Shown here: piece by piece, positions 17,923 through 27,466 of the stretch
Layout: every line of letters begins with the position of its first letter
Position numbering within the stretch: the first letter of the stretch is position 1
DNA from: an uncultured Lachnoclostridium sp.
GTDB taxonomy: Bacteria; Bacillota; Clostridia; Lachnospirales; Lachnospiraceae
Assembly: GCA_946415315.1 (NCBI GenBank)
Contig: CAMKRZ010000007.1
Location: 1-64,000 of the forward strand
Reading direction: 5' to 3'
DNA length: 64,000 nucleotides
Notes under the pieces: generated by a model
Databases searched by the model: none
What the model saw: the letters and a program-made list of their open reading frames with translations, nothing else
What the model was told of the DNA's origin: nothing
Position numbers and translations under genes: made by a program

Positions 17923-20900
17923 TTACGCAAATGCCGAGCCGCCGAGGAAATCCTCCAGCGTCATCTGGTTCGACTCCTGAAGGTCCGTGAGAAGGCCGAC
18001 ATCCTGCAGAATATCCGTGACACTCTTGCCGACGTGGCAGCGGTTTCGGAAATCCTCACGGGAAAGGAACGGATCGTTGATGTCCGCATTTTCCTCAATC
18101 GACTGCGCTGCAACCTCGCCGAGTTTGTCGATTGACGTCAGAGCAGGCATGATCTTTCCGTCAACGATCTGGAATTTTGTAGCTTTCGCTTTGTAAATAT
18201 CGATCGGCGCAAATTCAAAGCCGCGTGCGTACATTTCCTGCACGAGGCGCATATCCTTAAGCTCTCCCTGTTCCTTGTCGGAAAGTACAAGGTCCTTGTT
18301 ATTCTTGATGTTGCTGCGCCTGATGTACTCTCTCATTACTTTTTCAAGCCGCACTTTGCCGCGCGCCATCAGGTCATAGTTGAAGTTGTTCGCGCGGATC
18401 GTGAAATACGCCGTATAGTACATTAACGGCATGTAAAGCTTGAAGTATGCCACGCGGAATGCCATCATAACGTAGGCGCAGGCGTGCGCTTTCGGGAACA
18501 TATACTTGATCTGCTTGCAGGACCAGATATACCAGTCAGGAACTTCATGTTCCTTCATCAGTTGTTCCGCTTCCGGCGTAAGCCCCTTGCCCTTGCGGAC
18601 CTTTTCCATGATGCCGAAAGCATCCTTGTTCGGAAGTCCCATCGCGATCAGGTACGTCATGATATCATCGCGCGTGCAGATTGCCGTTGAGAGGGTACAT
18701 TTTCCGTCGCGGATCAGATCCTGCGTGTTGTTTGTCCAGACATCCGTGCCGTGGGATAGTCCCGAGATACGGATCATGTCTGAAAAACTCTTCGGCTGCG
18801 TCTCCAAAAGCATCTTGATGACGAAGTTCGTGCCGAGCTCCGGAAGACCGAGACTGCCGGTCTCGCATCCGTCGATCTGATCCGGTGTGATGCCGAGCGC
18901 TTCGGTGCTGCTCATGAGAGATACAACCTTCGGGTCGTCCATCGGAAGCGTCTTGACATCGATACCGGAAAGGTCCTCCAGCATGCGGATCATGGTCGGG
19001 TCTTCATGTCCGAGAATGTCGAGCTTCAACAGGTTATGGTCAATCTTATGGTAATCGAAGTGTGTCGTGATCGTATCGGTCGTCATGTCGTTCGCGGGAC
19101 GCTGAACGGGCGTGAATGTATCGATCTCCTCACCGTGCGGAAGCACGATGATACCGCCCGGATGCTGGCCTGTCGTTCTGCGCACGCCGACGCATCCCTG
19201 CACGATGCGGTCAATCTCCGCAGTGCGCTTCTCAATGCCATGTTTCTCGTAGTATTTCTTGATGAAACCGAATGCCGTCTTATCCGCAAGAGTACCGACG
19301 GTGCCGGCGCGGAACGTGTGCCCCTTGCCGAACAGCACCTCCGTGTAGGCGTGTGCTTTGCTCTGGTATTCACTCGAAAAATTCAGGTCGATATCCGGTT
19401 CTTTGTCCCCGTAAAAACCGAGGAATGTTTCGAACGGAATATTCTGCCCGTCTCTCGTGAGCGGCCGCCCGCAATTTGGACAATCCTTAGCCGGAAGGTC
19501 AAATCCGGATTTCAGAGCGTACGCCTGCACTTCCTCCGAATCAAAGTCCGTATAATGGCAATGCTTGCAGAAATAATGTGCCGGTAGCGGATTGACCTCC
19601 GTGATCCCGGCCATGGTCGCTACGAAGGAGGAACCGACGCTACCTCTCGAACCGACCAGATATCCGTCGTCATTGGAATGCTTTACAAGTCTCTGTGCGA
19701 TGATGTACATGACCGCGAAACCGTTCGAGATGATGGAGTGCAGCTCCTTCTCGAGACGCTCGGAAACGATCGCAGGAAGCTCTTCCCCGTACCATTTGTG
19801 CGCGGTTTCATAGCAGATGTTGCGCAGTTCATTGTCGGAATTCTCAATGACAGGCGGACACTTGTCGGGACGGACAGGTTCGATCTTCTCAATCATGTCG
19901 TTGATGCGGTTCGGGTTCGTTACGACGATCTCATAGGCCTTCTTTTCAGGAAGGTAGGTGAACTCATCGAGCATCTCGGCAGTCGTACGGAAATAAAGCG
20001 GCGGTTGGCGGTCGGCGTCTTCATATTGTTTTCCGGCCATGATGATGCGACGATAAATCTCATCCTCTGGATTTAAGAAATGCACATCACACGTTGCAAC
20101 GCACATCTTCCCGTGCGCATCTGCGAGCTCCACGACGCGCCGGTTAAGCTCCGCAAGATCGTTCCAGCCCGTCACCTGCGGGATCTTCTCCGAATCGATC
20201 ATGAACCCATTGTTCCCGAGAGGCTGAATCTCATAGTAGTCGTAGAAGTCGCTGATCCGCCTGATCTCCTCCTCGGGTTTGTTCTCGAGGATCGCCCGGA
20301 ACAATTCTCCCGCTTCACAGGCGGATCCGATGATCAACCCTTCGCGGTACTGACGAAGAAGACTTTTCGGTATCTTCGGCACCCTGTGAAAATAATCGAT
20401 GTGCGATTTCGACACCAGCCGGTACAGATTGTTCCGTCCTACGTCGTTTTTGCACAGCAAAATTATATGATAGGCGTGCATTTTCCTGATCTCGTCCTTG
20501 TCGAGCTCGAGGTCATAGGGCGTTCCGTCGGGCTTCGTGACGCACTCGTCATCCACGATATAGCCTTCCATACCGTAGATGATCTTGAACTTCTTATAGG
20601 CTGCCTTCTTCTCCTCATCGTCTCCGAACTTCTTCGGATCGATCGCATGAGCTGCGTCGACAAACGACTGTACGACACCGTGGTCCGTGATCGCGATCGC
20701 AGGATGTCCCCATTCAAACGCTCTCTTGACGATCGTTGCGGTATCCACAACGGCGTCCATATCGCTCATCTGCGTATGGCAATGCAGTTCCACACGCTTT
20801 TCGGGAGAATTGTCCTTCCGCTTGATGCGTGTGTCCTCTGACTTGCGGATTCCGTTGATACGGCCGATACCGAGTTCCTTCGTGTATTTGTCATCCTCCG

Positions 20901-21912
20901 TCTCGCCGGACAGACAGACGAAACTGCCTTCCTTCAGATTATCCAGAAAATCCGAAAGTTCCGGAGTCGGCAGATACACTTTCACGGAGATCGAATCCTC
21001 AAAATCCGTGATGTTAAACGTGACGATGGACTTCGTTGCCTGCGGCTTGTCGGAATCCTCCCTTGCGGGATCGCGACGCATCAGCTCGCGGGATTCCACC
21101 TTGAACACCTGTCCGTGCACAACGACTGCCTGATACGGATCGTTGATCAGGGAAATCGGTGTGGTATTGGAGTAGTCAAACGACTTTCCGTAGAAGACAT
21201 TCGGATCGTCCGGCAGTTTACGGCGTCTCTGGAATCCGTTCTTCGGTGCCTCGACCTCCGTTTTCTCCTGCTTCGGTCTCACGGTGAGATCCTTCGGCTT
21301 TCTCACAGCGCCGGTCTTCTCCGCGGAGTTTTCACGGCTTCGGATGAGCTTCGCGATATATTCGTCCGCGTCGTACACACGCTCCGAATGGTACGTCTCG
21401 GAGAGATTTTCCGGCTCGGTATATACGATTTCCAGACCGCGGAAACGATCGCTCCAGAACTTCATTTGTTCCGTAAAATCCTTGCGGAATCCGTCTTCCG
21501 CAGTCGCGAAAAACGTATCTCCGGGAAGCGTCATCTTGACGATCCCGGCCTCTGCGAAAAAGGAAGCAGACTGCATGACTGCATTGTACATCTGGCGGAA
21601 CGTCTCTGCGTTTTCCTCACGGATCGTATCGAGCAGAAGTCGCAGAGCCTCCTGCTCATCGTCGTTGTTTTCAATACAGTCGGAACGCAAGGATATCCGC
21701 ACATTTGTAGCAATGTCGGCGAATGCCTGGTTCCGGATCTCTGCCGAAAGCATACGAAGCACGCCGTATGGAATTCGTTCGTCCGATACGGCGTGAATGG
21801 TAATCGAGTTATCGCTGCGGCTCGCGGTAAGCTTGCGCACATCGAGCTTAGCAGTTGCGTTTCGAAGATCCTGCGGTAAATGCAGCCCGCGGATCGCCTG
21901 TTCTATCTGCAT
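17923..21912 (-). CDS. polC: DNA polymerase III PolC-type, apparently lacking the 3'-5' exonuclease domain
   Basis: Replicative polymerase of low-GC Gram-positives, 1329 residues. Order: N-terminal domain (1-230), OB fold (about 255-355), PHP domain from VELHCHTQMSDMDAV (374 onward) with AIAITDHGVVQSF, zinc-binding CKHCHYTD...CPNCGRPL (782-817), catalytic palm with KEPDIDLNFSSEYQ (837-850), then fingers and helix-hairpin-helix regions. In B. subtilis PolC (1437 residues) a DEDDh exonuclease of about 170 residues interrupts the PHP domain after a VDD motif. Here YIVDDE (451) runs through only about 30 residues to AYHIILLCKNDVGRNNLYRLVSKSHI, and no DxETTG exonuclease motif occurs anywhere. The ATG follows GGAGATTACC. 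It is last in the long rpsB-polC block. Confidence 0.95.
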   Translation of the reverse strand: MQIEQAIRGLHLPQDLRNATAKLDVRKLTASRSDNSITIHAVSDERIPYGVLRMLSAEIRNQAFADIATNVRISLRSDCIENNDDEQEALRLLLDTIREENAETFRQMYNAVMQSASFFAEAGIVKMTLPGDTFFATAEDGFRKDFTEQMKFWSDRFRGLEIVYTEPENLSETYHSERVYDADEYIAKLIRSRENSAEKTGAVRKPKDLTVRPKQEKTEVEAPKNGFQRRRKLPDDPNVFYGKSFDYSNTTPISLINDPYQAVVVHGQVFKVESRELMRRDPAREDSDKPQATKSIVTFNITDFEDSISVKVYLPTPELSDFLDNLKEGSFVCLSGETEDDKYTKELGIGRINGIRKSEDTRIKRKDNSPEKRVELHCHTQMSDMDAVVDTATIVKRAFEWGHPAIAITDHGVVQSFVDAAHAIDPKKFGDDEEKKAAYKKFKIIYGMEGYIVDDECVTKPDGTPYDLELDKDEIRKMHAYHIILLCKNDVGRNNLYRLVSKSHIDYFHRVPKIPKSLLRQYREGLIIGSACEAGELFRAILENKPEEEIRRISDFYDYYEIQPLGNNGFMIDSEKIPQVTGWNDLAELNRRVVELADAHGKMCVATCDVHFLNPEDEIYRRIIMAGKQYEDADRQPPLYFRTTAEMLDEFTYLPEKKAYEIVVTNPNRINDMIEKIEPVRPDKCPPVIENSDNELRNICYETAHKWYGEELPAIVSERLEKELHSIISNGFAVMYIIAQRLVKHSNDDGYLVGSRGSVGSSFVATMAGITEVNPLPAHYFCKHCHYTDFDSEEVQAYALKSGFDLPAKDCPNCGRPLTRDGQNIPFETFLGFYGDKEPDIDLNFSSEYQSKAHAYTEVLFGKGHTFRAGTVGTLADKTAFGFIKKYYEKHGIEKRTAEIDRIVQGCVGVRRTTGQHPGGIIVLPHGEEIDTFTPVQRPANDMTTDTITTHFDYHKIDHNLLKLDILGHEDPTMIRMLEDLSGIDVKTLPMDDPKVVSLMSSTEALGITPDQIDGCETGSLGLPELGTNFVIKMLLETQPKSFSDMIRISGLSHGTDVWTNNTQDLIRDGKCTLSTAICTRDDIMTYLIAMGLPNKDAFGIMEKVRKGKGLTPEAEQLMKEHEVPDWYIWSCKQIKYMFPKAHACAYVMMAFRVAYFKLYMPLMYYTAYFTIRANNFNYDLMARGKVRLEKVMREYIRRSNIKNNKDLVLSDKEQGELKDMRLVQEMYARGFEFAPIDIYKAKATKFQIVDGKIMPALTSIDKLGEVAAQSIEENADINDPFLSREDFRNRCHVGKSVTDILQDVGLLTDLQESNQMTLEDFLGGSAFA

Positions 21913-21933
21913 GGTAATCTCCGATATTGTTGT

Positions 21934-21955
21934 TGCAGGTCAGCTGCAGGTCAGC
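21934..21955. repeat. Perfect 11-bp tandem repeat at ispG stop
   Basis: TGCAGGTCAGC occurs twice head to tail. The ispG stop codon lies in one copy and the other fills the short gap before polC. It looks like a recent small duplication; no function is suggested. Confidence 0.8.
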
Positions 21956-23012
21956 GGGAATTCCGGATACGGTCAAGTTCCTCTCGCAGCGCGTCAAGCA
22001 GGTTTTCCTCGGGAAGTTTACAGACAATCTCTCCCTTGCGGAACAATAACCCCTCTCCGATCCCGCCTGCTATTCCGAGATCCGCTTCCCGTGCCTCGCC
22101 GGGCCCGTTGACGACACATCCCATAACGGCAACTTTGATGTTCAGGTCATCGTAATCTGCGAGCAGTTTCTCCGTCTTCTGAGCCAGCCCGATCAGATCA
22201 ATCTGTGTGCGCCCGCACGTCGGGCAGGACACCATTTCGATGCCGCCTTTCCGAAGCCCGAGGGAACGCAGGATCAGTTTCGCAGCCCGCACCTCATCGG
22301 CAGGATCACCTGTCAGGGAGACACGGATCGTGTCGCCGATCCCCTCATGTAAAAGAATTCCGATCCCTACGGAAGACTTAATGCTTCCCATCATGACCGT
22401 ACCGGCCTCCGTGATCCCGACATGGAGCGGATAATCCGTGCGGTCGGCGATCATTTCGTGAGCCTTTACGGAAAGCATCACATCAGAGGATTTGATACTG
22501 ATGACAATATTGTGAAAATCTGCCTCTTCCAGCATACGGACTTTATCAAGCGCACTTTCCGTCAATCCTTCCGGCGTCACTCCGCCGTACTTCGCGACAA
22601 GCTCCTTCTCCAAAGAACCGCTGTTGACTCCGACACGGATTGGAATGCCGGCTGCTTTTGCTGCCTCTGCGACTGCGCGAACATTGTTCTCACCTCCGAT
22701 ATTGCCGGGGTTGATGCGGATCTTGTCCGCTCCGGCTGCGATCGAAGCGAGCGCAAGGCGGTAATCAAAATGAATATCCGCCACGAGCGGTATGCTGATC
22801 TGCCTGCGGATCTCGCGGATTGCCGCTGCGGCTTCCATCGTAGGCACCGCAACACGAATGATATCACAGCCGAGGTCGGTCAGCTTGCGGATCTGCTCAA
22901 CCGTTTCTGTGACATTTTCCGTTTTTGTATTGCACATCGACTGGATGAGAACCGGGTTTCCTCCACCGATCACTCGGTTCCCGATCTGTATCGCTTTCGT
23001 TCCTGCTCGCAT
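21951..23012 (-). CDS. ispG: (E)-4-hydroxy-3-methylbut-2-enyl-diphosphate synthase IspG (GcpE)
   Basis: Iron-sulfur enzyme of the MEP isoprenoid pathway that reductively opens methylerythritol cyclodiphosphate. The 353-residue short bacterial form shows the TIM-barrel start GGGNPVLIQSMCNTKT, LVADIHFDYRLAL, KIRINPGNIG, and the cluster ligands in SCPTCGRTQID and VMGCVVNGPGEA. It lies directly after rseP and two genes from dxr, so two MEP enzymes share the transcript with uppS, whose product uses the prenyl diphosphates. The ATG follows CAGGAGAG. Confidence 0.97.
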   Translation of the reverse strand: MRAGTKAIQIGNRVIGGGNPVLIQSMCNTKTENVTETVEQIRKLTDLGCDIIRVAVPTMEAAAAIREIRRQISIPLVADIHFDYRLALASIAAGADKIRINPGNIGGENNVRAVAEAAKAAGIPIRVGVNSGSLEKELVAKYGGVTPEGLTESALDKVRMLEEADFHNIVISIKSSDVMLSVKAHEMIADRTDYPLHVGITEAGTVMMGSIKSSVGIGILLHEGIGDTIRVSLTGDPADEVRAAKLILRSLGLRKGGIEMVSCPTCGRTQIDLIGLAQKTEKLLADYDDLNIKVAVMGCVVNGPGEAREADLGIAGGIGEGLLFRKGEIVCKLPEENLLDALREELDRIRNSR

Positions 23013-23029
23013 AAACTATACTCTCCTGA

Positions 23030-24532
23030 TCACAACGGCAAAATCATTCCGAATATGTTGGATATGTCGTTGAAAATGATGAGCACCATCAACAGCATCA
23101 GCAAGACAAATCCGGTCAGTGTGACCGCGGCCTCCACCTTCGGATTGGCCCTCTTTCCGCGGATCGCCTCGACAAACAGGAACAGTAATCGTCCTCCGTC
23201 CAGCGCAGGGATCGGAAGCAGATTCATCACGCCGAGGTTTGCACTCAGCAGAATCGCCCAGTTGATCAGATTCAGAAACGCGTAAAATGTTCCGTCGGTC
23301 TCGTAGCTCTCCTCGACAACGTTGCTGACTTCGCTGACGACTCGTACGGCTCCGCCGACGTCCTTGCGCGAAGCTTTACCCTTCAGTATGTAACCGAGAC
23401 TCTTGACCGTTGCCTTGATCCAGTAACTGACCTCGTGAGCCCCGTAGCGGATCACTTTAAAGATACCGACCTTCTCACGGTAGTCCACATTGTAACTGAA
23501 CCCGAGCTGATATTCTTCGGAGAGCTTCGGCGTCACGGTGTACGTCATCTCACGGTCGTCGCGCTTGATGACGAACTCGACTGGGTCTGCTCCGATCGGG
23601 TGCTCGTTCACGTAGTTGCGGAAATCCGTGGCAGTGTTAATCACCACACCGTTAAACTTGACGACGACGTCGTCCTTGCGCAGTCCCGCCTCCGCGGCAG
23701 CTCCGGAGATCTCCGTGAGTACCATCGGTGCAACGGTTCCGTCGCGGTACTCCGTGTAGCTGATGCCGCACATGTAACGTCTGCTGTAGACGGTGTCATA
23801 GTTAACCGTGTGCTTCGTACCGTCGTGAGTGTACGTGATCGAAATATTGGCAGGAACCCCGTCGAGGGCCTCATAGAGCGAAATATCGCGGCCGATCATG
23901 ATCGTATGACCGTCGTACTCAGTGATCGTGTCGCCGGCGGCAAGGCCGGTCTTTTCTGCCACTTCAGTGCTCACAGCAGTCACTTCCGCAGGATCGTATC
24001 CGATCGAGCCGAGTATGATGCAGGCAAGCAGGAATGCAAGGATAAAGTTGAAGAACGGTCCGGCGAAAATAATGCTGATGCGCTGCCATACATTTTTGCT
24101 CGCGAAGGAAACTCCTTCCTCCGCTTCAGTTTTTGCAGATTTCGCTTCGGTTCCGTCCGGATTATCTGAGGACTCTTCTTCGGATTTCGTCTGCTCCGGA
24201 GTGTCCTCTTTATCATACTCATCCTCGTCCACCTGATTCGCCATGAGGGAATCATCATCCCCGAGCATCAGGCAGGAGCCACCGAACAGAAACAGTTTCA
24301 GGGACCATCTTGTTCCGCGTATCTTCCTTGAGAAAATGCGCGGGCCCATGCCGATGGAAAACTCCTTGACGGTCACTCCGTTCATTCGGGCGATCAGGAA
24401 ATGGCCGAATTCATGGAAGCAAATGATGACTCCGATCATGAATATGGCCAACAAAATGTTTAAATGTCCTGTCAGGATCAGCGCCAAGATAACCGCGATC
24501 ATGATTATCGCGCTGACAATCGTACTTCTCAT
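23030..24532 (-). CDS. rseP: RIP site-2 zinc metalloprotease RseP/RasP
   Basis: Intramembrane protease of 500 residues that cleaves membrane-bound anti-sigma factors and remnant signal peptides. The zinc motif is HEFGH at residues 40-44, with the third ligand in PIPALDGGRLLF near the C terminus. One PDZ domain is centred on AGLRKDDVVVKFNGVVI. Between the first helices and the second membrane segment an acidic, Ser/Glu-rich cytoplasmic insert (residues about 91-140: DDDSLMANQVDEDEYDKED and on) makes it longer than the usual 420-residue form. Position between dxr and ispG is typical of Clostridia. Confidence 0.95.
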   Translation of the reverse strand: MRSTIVSAIIMIAVILALILTGHLNILLAIFMIGVIICFHEFGHFLIARMNGVTVKEFSIGMGPRIFSRKIRGTRWSLKLFLFGGSCLMLGDDDSLMANQVDEDEYDKEDTPEQTKSEEESSDNPDGTEAKSAKTEAEEGVSFASKNVWQRISIIFAGPFFNFILAFLLACIILGSIGYDPAEVTAVSTEVAEKTGLAAGDTITEYDGHTIMIGRDISLYEALDGVPANISITYTHDGTKHTVNYDTVYSRRYMCGISYTEYRDGTVAPMVLTEISGAAAEAGLRKDDVVVKFNGVVINTATDFRNYVNEHPIGADPVEFVIKRDDREMTYTVTPKLSEEYQLGFSYNVDYREKVGIFKVIRYGAHEVSYWIKATVKSLGYILKGKASRKDVGGAVRVVSEVSNVVEESYETDGTFYAFLNLINWAILLSANLGVMNLLPIPALDGGRLLFLFVEAIRGKRANPKVEAAVTLTGFVLLMLLMVLIIFNDISNIFGMILPL

Positions 24533-24535
24533 TGT

Positions 24536-25729
24536 TTATCTCCTCTTCAATTCCTCATACGTCCACTGCTCCGCATCGAGAATCTGCGTAAGCGTCGGCG
24601 CCACCTTGATCGTGTGCGCATCGACCGCGCTTCGGATCATCCTCGGGATGTCCATAAAACCGCATTTTCCGGCAAGGAACCTCGCTACGGCGTATTCGTT
24701 TGCCGCGTTGTACACAACCGGCAGCGTCGTTCCGGCGTTTCCATGCTGACAATCCTTCTCCAGGACCTCTCTCGCCAGTGCGAAAGCAGGGAAATTTTCC
24801 TCGTCCGGACGAAGAAAATCAAGTTTCCCCACAGTAAACAGATCCAGAGCGTTCGCAATGCGCTCCTTGCGTTCCGGATAACAGATCGCATATTCGATGG
24901 GAAGTCTCATGTCTGGCGTTCCCATCTGACCGATCACCGCTCCGTCCGTAAATTCTACGGCGGAATGCAGAATGCTCTGCGGATGGATCACCACCTGGAT
25001 CTGTTCCGGCTTAAGACCGAACAGCCATCTTGCCTCCATCATTTCCAGACCTTTGTTCACCATGGTAGCGGAATCTACGGTGATCTTTCGTCCCATTGAC
25101 CAGTTCGGGTGCTTCAGCGCATCCGCAACCGTAAAATGCTCCATTTCATCCTTCGTTTTTCCGAAAAACGGACCGCCGGAAGCAGTCAGCAGTATACGTT
25201 TGACCGAAGGATGCCCTGCAAAAAACGAATCCCTCTCACCCGGCAAAGTCTGAAGCGACTGAAAGATCGCAGAGTGTTCACTGTCGATCGGATAGAGAGA
25301 GACGCCGTACTGATGAAGCAACGGGATGATAATATGTCCTGCAGTGACAAGTGTTTCCTTGTTTGCGAGAGCAATCGTCTTGCCAGCTTTGATTGCGGCG
25401 ATGGTCGGTCGAATGCCGATCATGCCGACAACGGACACTACCGTCATATCGGCATTTTCCGTGGCAGCGACCGAAAGGAGGCCGTCCATGCCGTCCGTCA
25501 CCGTAATTTCACTGAGATCCCGAATCCTGACTCTCAGCTCTTCGGATGCTTTCAGATCGTACACACAGACGAGGCCAGGACGAAACTCTCTCACCTGCGC
25601 CTCAAGCAGATCTACGCTTGCATTGGCTGCCAGAGCTGTCACGGAGAGTTCTTCCGGATAGTTCCGCACCAATTCCAGCGTCTGTTTTCCGATTGAACCG
25701 GTTGAACCGAGAATGGATAATCTCTTCAT
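24536..25729 (-). CDS. dxr: 1-deoxy-D-xylulose 5-phosphate reductoisomerase
   Basis: Catalyses the first committed MEP-pathway step, NADPH-dependent, 397 residues. The nucleotide motif LSILGSTGSIGKQTLELV begins the protein, IALANKETLVTAG and LLPIDSEHSA-like YPIDSEHSAIFQ carry the metal site, and LTASGGPFF and MGRKITVDSATMVNKGLE carry the substrate site. The start at 25727-25729 is supported by AAGGAG. The open frame extends 35 codons upstream, over the end of cdsA, without an RBS. Only three bases separate it from rseP. Confidence 0.97.
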   Translation of the reverse strand: MKRLSILGSTGSIGKQTLELVRNYPEELSVTALAANASVDLLEAQVREFRPGLVCVYDLKASEELRVRIRDLSEITVTDGMDGLLSVAATENADMTVVSVVGMIGIRPTIAAIKAGKTIALANKETLVTAGHIIIPLLHQYGVSLYPIDSEHSAIFQSLQTLPGERDSFFAGHPSVKRILLTASGGPFFGKTKDEMEHFTVADALKHPNWSMGRKITVDSATMVNKGLEMMEARWLFGLKPEQIQVVIHPQSILHSAVEFTDGAVIGQMGTPDMRLPIEYAICYPERKERIANALDLFTVGKLDFLRPDEENFPAFALAREVLEKDCQHGNAGTTLPVVYNAANEYAVARFLAGKCGFMDIPRMIRSAVDAHTIKVAPTLTQILDAEQWTYEELKRR

Positions 25730-25817
25730 CCGTACACTCCTTGAGGCAATCCGGAACGTTGAAATACATGCGTTCCCGGACAATATTGTTTCATAAAAAA
25801 TGTCTTCGCAAACCGGA

Positions 25818-26624
25818 TCACGCGCTGAAGACAAGCGTCAGCAACAGGTATGTCGCAGGTGCCGTGAAGATCACGCTGTCAAAACGGTCGAGAATACCGC
25901 CGTGACCGGGGATCAGTTTTCCGTAGTCCTTGATCTCATGTTGCCGCTTGATTCCCGAAGCTGCGAGATCACCGAACTGCGAAAGGATCGATGCGCAGGC
26001 ACAGATGACAGGAAATGCCAGAACAGGATTTCCGACAGCTACAATCTTACTCTCGAAAATGAGCGCATAAGCAAGTCCCAGGAGCGCTGCACCGAGCACG
26101 CCGCCGATGCACCCTTCCCAGGATTTCTTCGGGCTCAGTACGGGAAATGCCTTATGCTTGCCGATCAGACGTCCTACGCAGTATGCACATGTATCGGAGC
26201 CCCACGCACCGAGGAACACAAGCCACACCAGGTAAACACCGCCGTCAAGCTCGCGGATCCGGTAGATACAGCACATCGTCACGGCAACATAGAAAATGCT
26301 GAAGAAGCATGCGAGCACCTGTGTGAACGCAATCTTCGGAAATGCGATGACAAAACTGATCAACAGCAGAATAACCAATACCATGATGGAAGGTATAATA
26401 TAGGTTTCCTGATCAAACCGGATCAGCAGATAGTACCCGGCTGCTGCGAGAAAACATATATACAACGGCACGGTTTTCTGTGCTTCAAACACGCGCGCAA
26501 GCTCAAACATACCGATCAGGGAGATCAGCAGGAGCACGCCCCAAAGTACCCAGCCTCCGAAATAAATCGCTACGATAGCAACCAGAACCAACAGGATTCC
26601 GCTGATCAATCGTTCCTTAAACAT
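25818..26624 (-). CDS. cdsA: Phosphatidate cytidylyltransferase CdsA
   Basis: Membrane enzyme making CDP-diacylglycerol from phosphatidic acid and CTP, the branch point of phospholipid synthesis. The 268-residue protein has about seven membrane helices and the full signature SGIKRQHEIKDYGKLIPGHG then GILDRFD near the C terminus. The ATG follows CAGGAGGAAACT, which overlaps the end of uppS, the usual uppS-cdsA pairing. Confidence 0.97.
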   Translation of the reverse strand: MFKERLISGILLVLVAIVAIYFGGWVLWGVLLLISLIGMFELARVFEAQKTVPLYICFLAAAGYYLLIRFDQETYIIPSIMVLVILLLISFVIAFPKIAFTQVLACFFSIFYVAVTMCCIYRIRELDGGVYLVWLVFLGAWGSDTCAYCVGRLIGKHKAFPVLSPKKSWEGCIGGVLGAALLGLAYALIFESKIVAVGNPVLAFPVICACASILSQFGDLAASGIKRQHEIKDYGKLIPGHGGILDRFDSVIFTAPATYLLLTLVFSA

Positions 26625-26636
26625 AGTTTCCTCCTG

Positions 26637-27374
26637 TTATTCGGTCACTCCGCCGTAACGGCGGTCTCTTCCGGCGTAATAATCGATTGCTTTCTTGAGT
26701 TCTTTCTTGCTGAAATCCGGCCACAGCACATCCGTGAAATAATACTCGGTATAGGCCAGTTGCCAGGGCAGGAAATTTGAGGTGCGCATCTCTCCGCTCG
26801 TGCGGATCATCAGATCGGGATACGGGATGCCGGCCGTGTCAAAATACGAGTAAAACAGAGCTTCATCCAGCTGCTCCGGCTGCTTGGTCCCTTCTGCGCA
26901 CTCCTTTGCAAATGCTCTTGCCGCGCGAAGGATCTCATCGCGCCCGCCGTAGTTGATCGCCACCTGGAACTTCAGTCCCGTATTGGAAGCGGACACTCGT
27001 TCGAGTTCCCGTATGCTGTTCTGCAGATCCTCATCGAGTGCTGAGATGTCTCCGATCACGTGAACTCTCATGTTGTTTTTGCTGCTTCTCGCGATACTGT
27101 CCTTCATGTACTTTCGCAGAAGTTTCATGAGCGCGTCCACTTCATCCTTCGGACGTGCCCAGTTTTCCGTGGAAAATGCGTAGACCGTCAGGTATTCAAT
27201 TCCGAGATTATACGCGTCCTCGCAGATCTGCTCTGCGACTCGGCTTCCCTGTGCGTGTCCTGCATTGCGCGGCAGAAACCGCTTCTTCGCCCATCGTCCG
27301 TTGCCGTCCATGATGATGGCTACATGGCGCGGAACTGCGGAAACCGGTTTTTCGTCTTGTTTGGAAAATGCCAT
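26637..27374 (-). CDS. uppS: Isoprenyl transferase (undecaprenyl diphosphate synthase) UppS
   Basis: Cis-prenyltransferase making the lipid carrier for peptidoglycan, 245 residues. The active site HVAIIMDGNGRWAKKR is complete, followed by YLTVYAFSTENWARP and the C-terminal LMIRTSGEMRTSNFLPWQ. A hairpin terminator sits just upstream, between frr and uppS, so expression may need read-through or an unseen promoter. The ribosome site is weak (GCAGGAAAACG). Residue codons 3-5 overlap a copy of the GGAAAATG motif (27363). Confidence 0.96.
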   Translation of the reverse strand: MAFSKQDEKPVSAVPRHVAIIMDGNGRWAKKRFLPRNAGHAQGSRVAEQICEDAYNLGIEYLTVYAFSTENWARPKDEVDALMKLLRKYMKDSIARSSKNNMRVHVIGDISALDEDLQNSIRELERVSASNTGLKFQVAINYGGRDEILRAARAFAKECAEGTKQPEQLDEALFYSYFDTAGIPYPDLMIRTSGEMRTSNFLPWQLAYTEYYFTDVLWPDFSKKELKKAIDYYAGRDRRYGGVTE

Positions 27375-27410
27375 AATGATTCGTTTTCCTGCTTCCTGTA
27401 AGTTTCATAC

Positions 27411-27434
27411 GAAAAGGGCGTCTGTGACGCCCTT
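27411..27434 (-). terminator. Terminator between frr and uppS
   Basis: An 8-bp perfect stem (27415-27422 with 27426-27433, loop ACA) of GGGCGTC/GACGCCC type is followed on the minus strand by TTTTC. The short U-tract suggests a partial terminator that reduces flow into uppS-polC. Confidence 0.7.
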
Positions 27435-27466
27435 CGCTGTCAGTAATAATCCGGGTCGCAACGAAA

